From: Erysipelotrichaceae bacterium
Lineage (GTDB): Bacteria > Bacillota_I > Bacilli_A > Erysipelotrichales > Erysipelotrichaceae
Reading direction: 5' to 3'
Length of the DNA stretch: 10,299 nt
Assembly: GCA_030533035.1 (NCBI GenBank)
Contig: JAUNJW010000055.1
Coordinates: 1-10,299, forward strand
Positions 1 to 5,779 of the stretch are shown here, piece by piece (within the stretch, counting starts at the first letter, position 1; each line of letters opens with the position of its first letter). A program made the translations under genes and the position numbers. The notes below the pieces were generated by a model. The model did no database searches, had not been told where the DNA came from, and saw only the letters and a list, made by a program, of their open reading frames with translations.

Positions 1-1086
1 GTTCAGTGAATAAAGGATTGTCTTGGGGCATTCGTTTGTACCGTCAAGTTCGGAGAGCAGATCCGCGATGCTTTCACCGCAGCTGTTGATTGCGATCATG
101 TCAAAACCGGTATCCGGTCCGAGTCTGCGGTACATCCGCTCGTTCGCGTTTCTGTGGCAGGAGTAATGCAGCTGCATGGCGATGCCGAGGCGGTGGTAGG
201 CTTTGCCCAGGGCCACCAGAACTGCTGTCTGGTACTTTTCAGCTTCTTCCAGGGAAATCTCTTCCCCTTTCATCACCTTGCAGAAAGCAGCGTTGATTTC
301 TTCCGCTGTTCCTTTGCGGAACGGGATGTAATCCAGGCCGTGGTCGCTGGCGCGGCAGCCGAGCTCTGCGAAGAATTCGAGTCTCTGGATCAGGGCATCA
401 ATGACTTCCTCAGCAGAATCCAGGGATTGTCTGCCGACGCTTGCGGCGAGCTTGCCGACATATTCCTTAAAGCCTTCTTTATTGATGTTGATCGCCTTGT
501 CCGGACGGAAGGAAGGACATACTTTCACAGTGATGGAAGGATCTTCCTTGATCTTCTGGTGCCATTCAAGGGAATCGACAGGATCATCGGTTGTGCCGAT
601 GAAAGCGACATTGGACTTTCTGATCAGACCGCGGACAGTCATGTCCGGGTCATTCTTCAGCATGTCGTTGCACTTGTCCCAGATCTTCTGCGCTGTTTCA
701 ACAGTCAGAGGTTCTTCAATGCCGAAGTATTTGTGCAGTTCCAGGTTGCACCAGTGATACATCGGATTGCCGATTGCCATCTCCAGCGCTTCCGTGAATT
801 TCATGAAACGCTCAAAGTCAGGCTTGTCGCCGGTGATGTAGTCTTCCGGTGTGCCGTTGGAGCGCATGACTCTCCATTTGTAGTGGTCGCCGAAATAAGT
901 GCCGTCCGGATTCTTTCCGCCGAGCCATACTTCGGCGAGGTTGCCGAATCTTCTGTCTTCATAGATTTCCTTCGGGGAAATGTGGCAGTGGTAATCGACC
1001 AGCGGCATTTTGTCCGCGTAGTCGTGAAAAAGATGCTGCGCTGTTTCTGTTTCCAGAAGGAAATTCTTATCCATAAATGCTTTCAT
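1..1086 (-). CDS. uxaC: Glucuronate (uronate) isomerase, C-terminus cut by window edge
   Basis: UxaC interconverts D-glucuronate with D-fructuronate and D-galacturonate with D-tagaturonate, the entry step of cytoplasmic hexuronate catabolism. The window shows the first 362 codons; family members are usually about 465-470 residues, so roughly 100 residues lie outside. Seen: the amidohydrolase-fold metal motif VDYHCHISPKE, with the HxH histidines at residues 33 and 35; TTDDPVDSLEWH near residue 165; GCRASDHGLDYIPF near 245; MQLHYSCHRN near 305-312; and LGPDTGFDMI followed by the family stretch ending in KTILYSLN at the edge. The start ATG at 1086 has AGGAAG seven bases upstream (1094-1099). It overlaps the stop of the preceding kdgK remnant as ATGA, which implies translational coupling in an original kdgK-uxaC operon. 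The frame is intact wherever I checked it. Because the upstream kinase has lost its 5' end, the source of this gene's promoter is unclear. The identification is firm. Confidence 0.95.
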   Translation of the reverse strand, partial: MKAFMDKNFLLETETAQHLFHDYADKMPLVDYHCHISPKEIYEDRRFGNLAEVWLGGKNPDGTYFGDHYKWRVMRSNGTPEDYITGDKPDFERFMKFTEALEMAIGNPMYHWCNLELHKYFGIEEPLTVETAQKIWDKCNDMLKNDPDMTVRGLIRKSNVAFIGTTDDPVDSLEWHQKIKEDPSITVKVCPSFRPDKAININKEGFKEYVGKLAASVGRQSLDSAEEVIDALIQRLEFFAELGCRASDHGLDYIPFRKGTAEEINAAFCKVMKGEEISLEEAEKYQTAVLVALGKAYHRLGIAMQLHYSCHRNANERMYRRLGPDTGFDMIAINSCGESIADLLSELDGTNECPKTILYSLN

Positions 1087-1493
1087 AATCTGTCTTCCTG
1101 TCTCTTGATGTCGTAATTCATGTTCATAAGATTTCTGATTGATTCAACATCATCAACGATGTTGCCGTCGCCGTGGATTGTATGCTTGATCACACTTGAG
1201 GCAACCGCGAAATTGATCATATCCATCGGTTTGTAGTTGTTCATCATCGCGTAGATCAGGCCGCTGGCAAATGCGTCGCCGCCGCCGACTCTGTCAAGAA
1301 TATTGAACGTGAACTTTTTGCTTTCAAATGTATGTCCATCATACCACATAAATGCCATCAGGCTGTTCTCACTGCCGGAATGGGCATAGCGGACATGACG
1401 GGCAATGCATTTGATGTCGGGATATTTCTCAATGAATTTCTGGAAGACCTCATCCTGTTCCTCATAGCTCGGATGCGGAGTTTGGAAAAGAAG
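1083..1493 (-). pseudogene. kdgK: 5'-truncated 2-keto-3-deoxygluconate kinase (PfkB family)
   Basis: This is the C-terminal third of a PfkB/ribokinase-family sugar kinase. KdgK phosphorylates 2-keto-3-deoxygluconate to KDPG, downstream of uxaC in hexuronate degradation. Seen: an open frame of about 137 codons with the PfkB signature 2, LDRVGGGDAFASG, which carries the catalytic Asp (GGGD). It is followed by FAVASSVIKHTIHGDGNIV, typical of the KdgK C-terminus. Reading upstream, the frame continues through HVRYAHSGSENSL and YEEQDEVFQKF, then meets a TAA at 1494-1496. The usual protein is about 340 residues, so some 200 N-terminal residues, including most of the sugar-binding lid, are missing. 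Upstream DNA instead encodes transposase on the opposite strand. An ATG at 1358 could start only a 91-residue stub without a full fold. Assignment to KdgK rather than another PfkB kinase rests on the uxaC coupling and motif style. The remnant still carries the ribosome binding site for uxaC. Confidence 0.85.
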
Positions 1494-1740
1494 TTATGAC
1501 TCAGCGGCAGGTATACAGTGAAGGCATCTTCGGTGAAAAAAATACAACTGGAAATATGAAAAAATGCGCCGTGTCGGAGAATCTGGTGTAAAAACCGAGA
1601 TTTATATGTATGCACTGGGTAAAAACATGCGAAGATTTCACCTTCTTTACTGGAATAGGATACGTGCGAACAGAGTTAATGGTCCAAAGGTGGCTGAACT
1701 GATGAGCTTCGTTCATCAGCATAGTCAAGCACAGGCATAA
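1472..1740 (+). pseudogene. C-terminal remnant of an IS1182-like DDE transposase, frameshifted
   Basis: This is the 3' end of an insertion-sequence transposase. Seen: QRQVYSEGIFGEK (1502-1540), in which the Glu of SEGIFG fits the third acidic residue of the DDE triad. In the next frame from 1543 comes YNWKYEKMRRVGESG, then VKTEIYMYALGKNMRRFH and a stop at 1738-1740. This Glu-x-FG, basic RR, KxE, ALxxNxRRxH order is typical of IS1182-type transposases; IS5 or other DDE groups are less likely. The two parts are in different frames, joined at an A7 run (1536-1542). One more A would restore a continuous protein. The sequence also fits a -1 slip on A AAA AAT, but a frameshift this late in a transposase is not known for the group, so a lost base is the simpler reading. 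The N-terminal three quarters and the left IS end are absent. The left boundary is uncertain, between about 1470 and 1493, where kdgK sequence begins on the other strand. Confidence 0.75.
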
Positions 1741-1854
1741 ATCCACCCGTTTCAACAAACAGTCGTTTTCGTCATGCGCATTTTTGCTTAAATATGCCAT
1801 TTCTTTCTTTGCCAGGCCAGCGGTGAAGTTTTTTTTCATTTATCGGAACGTAAA

Positions 1855-1925
1855 AAGAGGCTGTAACCTCTTGTAAGCCTGGATTTCTCATGAAATTCTC
1901 TTACTCGTTACAGCCCCTTCTTTTT
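1855..1925. terminator. Nested hairpin terminator, probably bidirectional
   Basis: Three nested stems share one axis: GGCTGTAAC 1859-1867 with GTTACAGCC 1907-1915, GTAAG 1873-1877 with CTTAC 1900-1904, and ATTTC 1883-1887 with GAAAT 1892-1896 around a TCAT loop. The plus side is followed by CCTTCTTTTT and the minus side by TCTTTTT, so it can stop transcription both ways. It lies 14-24 bases past the stop of the phosphatase gene and also downstream of the transposase remnant. It could alternatively mark the right end of the IS. A single-strand terminator for the phosphatase gene is the minimum claim. Confidence 0.75.
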
Positions 1926-1938
1926 AATCGGTTCAGAT

Positions 1939-4360
1939 TCAGTGACTGCTTTCCCTGTATTTCAGGAATCTCAGTGACAGTTCGGTAATGTCGTCAAACT
2001 GGGCTTCGCCGTTTGAGAAACGGTCGACATCCGCGAGGATCTCACAGCAGACAGCTTCCGCTTTTTCACCGGCATGCTCATTCAGGCAGTTCCGCAGACG
2101 TTCATCCCCATAGAGATCCTGCTTCTTGTCGGCAGCCTCGACGACACCGTCGGTATAGAGAAAAATCTCATCGCCGGGCTCCAGCGTAAGTGTCCACCGC
2201 CGCCAGCACGAATCCGGGCGGACCCTTGAGATATTCAAAGGTTCCCCCGCCGCGGCGGATCAGAGGACGGTTGTGGCCGGCATTGACATACTGCAGCTCG
2301 CCGGTTTCCAGATTGAGGATTCCCATCCATGCGGTCACAAACATGGCGGTGTCATTGCCTTCGCACAGCTGATAATTGGCATTGGTGAAAACATCCTGCA
2401 CTGCCACGCGGTTTTCGGCAAAGGATTTCAGAATGGTCTTTGCCCGCATCATAAACAGTGAAGCCGGGATCCCCTTGCCGGACACATCCGCGACAAGGAA
2501 AACAAGCCGGTTCCTGCCGATGAAATAGAAATCGTAGAAATCTCCGCCGATCTGCTTCGCCGGCCGCGTCAAAGCGTAAAGATCGATTTCCTCCCGTTCC
2601 GGGAAAACCCTGGGCAGCGCGTTTGACTGGATTTCCTTTGCGTACTTCAGTTCAGTATCAAACCGCGCGTTGGCCTCGGCAATATAGCTTTTAAGGGTGT
2701 CCACTGTTTCATTGATATCGTCGGAAAGGTCGTTGAATTCTTTTGCGGATCTGACATCAACCGTCGTATCCAGATCACCGTGGGTAATCGCGGCAAGCGC
2801 TTCATTGACGCGGCCGATATTGCCGACGATGACATGCTTGATAATAAGGTAAATCAGTACAAAGAGAGCGCCGAACACGATTGTCAGCAGGAAGAAATTC
2901 AGATAGACGGCAATTGACTTTGAAAAGTCGGCTTCACTGACCGGCAGGACACATTCAATATAATAATCGCCGTTCAGATTGCGCATGCAGTAATACGGCT
3001 CTGTGCCGATTGTGCATCTGTACAATTCGCCCGGTGAAGGATTGGGCTCTTCGTAAGCGATTTCCCTTTTTTTGTCCGCAGACGGATTATAGAGCAGATA
3101 GCTCGTCGAGCACACAATATTGTAGTCCTGGTCCATCACGATCAGGCCGCCGTTTTCACCCAGATGCCGGTTGGAGACAACCTGGGGCAGCAGTGAAGCA
3201 GTCACTTTGTTTACCTGCTCACTGTTCCAGATCACCACTACCATGCCGGCCTGCGTTTTGACATAAGCGGATTTATGATAGACTTCGCTCTGATCCGTCA
3301 GAGTAGTGTAATAATCGCGGATTCCGTAGGTGCCGCTGGTATCCGGAGCAGGAATATCCGACAGCTGCGGGCGTCCCATTTCAGTCTTAAACAGTGTTTT
3401 GCCCTGGCCCTGGGAACTCGATCTGATAATTGAGCCGTCCTCACCGGCAAGCAGGACTTCTTCGGCGTTGCAGCGGACCCTGAGCTCTTCAAAATCACGC
3501 TCCGGATCGTTTGCAATATACGACGCAATATTTCTTGCCGTCTGCAGCATTGTTTCATTTGTCTGATCCGCCAGTTCCACGCTGGTGTCATTGAGATTCT
3601 GGTAGAACATGCGGATTGTGTCTTCCCTGGACAATTCAGACTGCAATGTATAGGTAAACAGAGATGTGACAGCATAGGCGGCCAGGACCGTCCACATCAG
3701 CCGTTTCTGGAACACGCTTGAAATGGTCGGTATACGGTCATCTTCAGCTTTCTGTACAGAGTTTGCCCGCTTCCGGCTCACGGCGTAGACCGCGAGTCCG
3801 ACAGCAGCGGAATTGACAAGCACCATCGGTCCGGTGCAGATCTGCACGTAGTTGAATGCGGACCTGATTTCCTGCGCGTTTGTAATGAAAATCATCAGCA
3901 TATGAATGACTTCCGTCACCGCGCCGATGACAATCGCGGGACCCCACCCCGGCACATCATCGTCAAACATGAATTTTCTCAACACGGCGGCAATCACGCC
4001 GGCAAGAAAAGTGGAAATGCTGCAGGCGACCCGCGTATAGTAGCCCACACCCCAGTAAACAGCGAACCATCTTTCAACAGCGCCGATCAGACCGGCAATG
4101 ATGCCGGCCGGAGCGCCGAAGATCAGACCCGCACACAAGGGAGCGGCATCTCTTGCGTTGATCATTGTTCCGGTATACGGCACGCCGAATTCAGTCCCTG
4201 CTATCGCGATCACGCCGAAAATCAGACCGATGACGATCTGTTTCTGGATATATGAGAATCTGTCTGCTTTCCCGCTTTCGAGCATCTTTTTCAGAAACAC
4301 CGAGGCGATGACCGGAATGATGCCGGTTGCGATCAGCAGACCATAAATCTGCAGCTTCAT
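1939..4360 (-). pseudogene. 5TMR-LYT / HAMP / SpoIIE PP2C membrane phosphatase, frameshifted
   Basis: Proteins of this architecture sense a signal at the membrane and dephosphorylate a phosphoserine protein, typically an anti-anti-sigma factor. Numbering from the ATG at 4360: residues 1-195 form a LytS-type 5TMR block with the hallmark INARDAAPLCAGLIFG and AGLIGAVERW (68-98). A membrane segment lies near 222-240, an extracytoplasmic sensor near 241-482, a membrane segment near 484-507, and a HAMP with coiled linker at about 508-570. The PP2C/SpoIIE domain runs from about 590, with metal-site motifs GGDFYD (605-610) and ADVSGKG (624-630). After GPPGFVLAAVD the frame runs into TGA at 2168-2170. 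The continuation TLTLEPGDEIFLYTDGV through FDDITELSL lies one frame over and stops at 1939. Conserved spacing suggests that about 20-23 bases were lost near 2185-2200. Without the FDDIT segment the product should be inactive. The start is uncertain: the frame is open 52 codons further up, and no strong Shine-Dalgarno site precedes 4360. Confidence 0.85.
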
Positions 4361-4583
4361 ACTCTTACATGCATTATACATTTCCGGCAGCGGATTCTGA
4401 CAGTACATCCCTGTAAAATTCTTAATTTTCCGGCAGTGACAATATGTACGCCTGGGGGTGGGTGAATCTGTCTTCCGTACAGCTTGCGCAGGACAATGAA
4501 AGCAGGAGCCGGACACCGCTGCCGTTTTTTGAGTCCCGCCCTCATATCTTTATTTCCTGCGCCTGAATTTTCTGTACCGGAAC
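4361..4583 (-). other. Leader region of the phosphatase gene, no convincing gene
   Basis: Between the phosphatase ATG and the putative promoter lie about 220 bases. The phosphatase frame stays open up to about 4516 with additional possible ATG starts at 4375 and 4402, but the extra residues are Cys- and Arg-rich, unlike the family, and look non-coding. A perfect TATAAT reading on the minus strand (4373-4378) lies only 12 bases before the ATG and has no good -35, so I treat it as chance or a leaderless alternative. No RNA gene or riboswitch could be recognised. Confidence 0.4.
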
Positions 4584-4592
4584 AGTATATCA
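4584..4592 (-). promoter_or_regulatory. Possible extended -10 promoter for the phosphatase gene
   Basis: On the minus strand the sequence TGATATACT is an extended -10 (TG-n-TATACT, one mismatch to TATAAT). No good -35 is seen 16-18 bases upstream, which extended -10 promoters tolerate. It sits between the terminator of the ABC operon and the phosphatase start, where a promoter is expected. Confidence 0.35.
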
Positions 4593-4608
4593 TGTCCACT
4601 GAACAATT

Positions 4609-4649
4609 AAAAAAAGGACAGATTGTTTTTGGTGAACATATCTGTCCTT
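4609..4649 (-). terminator. Rho-independent terminator of the ABC transporter operon
   Basis: A perfect 10-bp stem, AAGGACAGAT (4614-4623) with ATCTGTCCTT (4640-4649) and a 16-base loop, is followed on the minus strand by a run of seven T residues (A run 4609-4615 on the plus strand). It starts 27 bases beyond the stop codon of the ATPase gene. Confidence 0.9.
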
Positions 4650-4675
4650 CTGTGTATGCAGCTGATTCTCTGCCG

Positions 4676-5749
4676 TCAGGTTCTGATCCGCAGTGTCTCT
4701 TCCAGTGTGCCGTCATCCTCATAGACGATGAATTCGCTGACTGTAAAGCGGACGCTGCTGCCCTCTTTCATTCTGCTGTAATCATGCCCGTCGGTGACGA
4801 TGCGGACAAGCGTATCACCGGCGCGGACACGGCAGTCATCGGTATCGCCGAGGAAATACTGGGTTTCCAGTGTTCCAGTCAGTTCACCGTCCTCTGTGAA
4901 GTGAATGTTTTCCGGGCGCACCGCAACGTATACTTTTCCTGTTTTATCACCGTCATAGCTGATTGACTGGTTTCCCATCTGCGGGAAAGTGATCCGGCCG
5001 TTTTCGGCAATGCCGCTGAAGAAATCGACCTTGCCGAGGAAATCCGCAACAAACGGATTCACCGGATTTCTGTAGATCTCTTCCGGCGTTCCGGTCTGCT
5101 GGACGCCGCCGCGGTTGATCACAAAGATCCTGTCGCTCATGGCCATGGCTTCGGTCTGGTCATGGGTGACATAGATGACGGTGATCCCCTTCTTTTTATG
5201 GATGTTCTTGATTTCAAAGCGCATGGATTCACGCAGCTTAGCGTCAAGATTTGACAGCGGCTCATCCAAAAGCAGAAGTTCCGGTTCCGCCACGAGCGCC
5301 CTTGCCAGGGCGACGCGCTGCTGCTGGCCGCCGGAAAGCTGGCTGGGCAGTCTGTCCGCGTACTGGCTCAGATGCGTAAGTTCCAGAACGTCATCCACCC
5401 GCTTTTTGATCTCTTCCTTTGAAACCTTCTGAATTGTCAAAGGATAAGCGGTATTGTCAAACACATTCATGTGCGGCCATACCGCGTAGCTCTGAAACAC
5501 CATTCCGATGCCGCGCTTTTCGGGCGGGACAAATGTTTTCCCGCCGCAGATCAGACGGTCCCCGAAATAGATTTCACCGGATGTCGGCTTTTCAAATCCG
5601 GCAATCATTCTGAGTAGTGTCGTTTTGCCGCAGCCGGAAGGTCCGAGCAATGTGACAAACTCACCGTCATTGATGACCTGATTGACATCGTTGACGACCA
5701 CGCTTTCACCGAAAGCCTTTGTTATATGATCCAATCTGACTATAGTCAT
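4676..5749 (-). CDS. ABC importer ATPase, CysA/FbpC class with TOBE domain
   Basis: This is the nucleotide-binding subunit that powers the neighbouring importer by hydrolysing ATP at the inner face of the membrane. It has 357 residues, the usual length for the class. Seen: Walker A GPSGCGKTT (36-44), Q-loop MVFQSYAVWPHMNVFDN (Gln86), signature LSGGQQQR (138-145), Walker B LLLLDEP (158-164), D-loop SNLDA and switch His in THDQTEAMAMSDR (His196). A C-terminal regulatory TOBE-like part follows from about 240, including VAVRPENI (275-282). The sequence resembles Fe(III), putrescine, sulfate and sugar ATPases alike. The coupling partner, a fused FbpB-type permease, places it in the Fe(III)/phosphonate/thiamine/sugar-phosphate branch. 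I chose ATG 5749 because AAGGA sits nine bases upstream; a TTG nine bases earlier would be too close to that site. The gene starts 30 bases after the permease stop, so the genes are co-transcribed. Confidence 0.95.
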   Translation of the reverse strand: MTIVRLDHITKAFGESVVVNDVNQVINDGEFVTLLGPSGCGKTTLLRMIAGFEKPTSGEIYFGDRLICGGKTFVPPEKRGIGMVFQSYAVWPHMNVFDNTAYPLTIQKVSKEEIKKRVDDVLELTHLSQYADRLPSQLSGGQQQRVALARALVAEPELLLLDEPLSNLDAKLRESMRFEIKNIHKKKGITVIYVTHDQTEAMAMSDRIFVINRGGVQQTGTPEEIYRNPVNPFVADFLGKVDFFSGIAENGRITFPQMGNQSISYDGDKTGKVYVAVRPENIHFTEDGELTGTLETQYFLGDTDDCRVRAGDTLVRIVTDGHDYSRMKEGSSVRFTVSEFIVYEDDGTLEETLRIRT

Positions 5750-5779
5750 TCTCAGCAATCCTTTCTTTCCGGGAACTCT

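Noticed and set aside
154..1116. Long plus-strand open frame of 320 codons
   Set aside because: It lies antisense to uxaC, whose minus-strand frame carries clear family motifs from end to end. The plus-strand product shows no recognisable domain.
1536..1545. Programmed -1 ribosomal frameshift site in the transposase
   Set aside because: The heptamer A AAA AAT fits, but the site is near the C-terminus of a truncated gene in a group not known to use it here. A one-base loss explains it more simply; kept only as a low-interest finding.
1501..1839. Minus-strand open frame of 112 codons starting MKKNF
   Set aside because: It runs antisense through the transposase remnant, whose plus-strand reading has recognisable DDE transposase motifs. 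The start has no convincing ribosome binding site.
4357..4966. Open frames on both strands over the phosphatase leader and the end of the ATPase gene (121 and 160 codons)
   Set aside because: They overlap conserved ATPase coding sequence or the terminator, and their Cys-, Arg- and Pro-rich composition looks non-coding.
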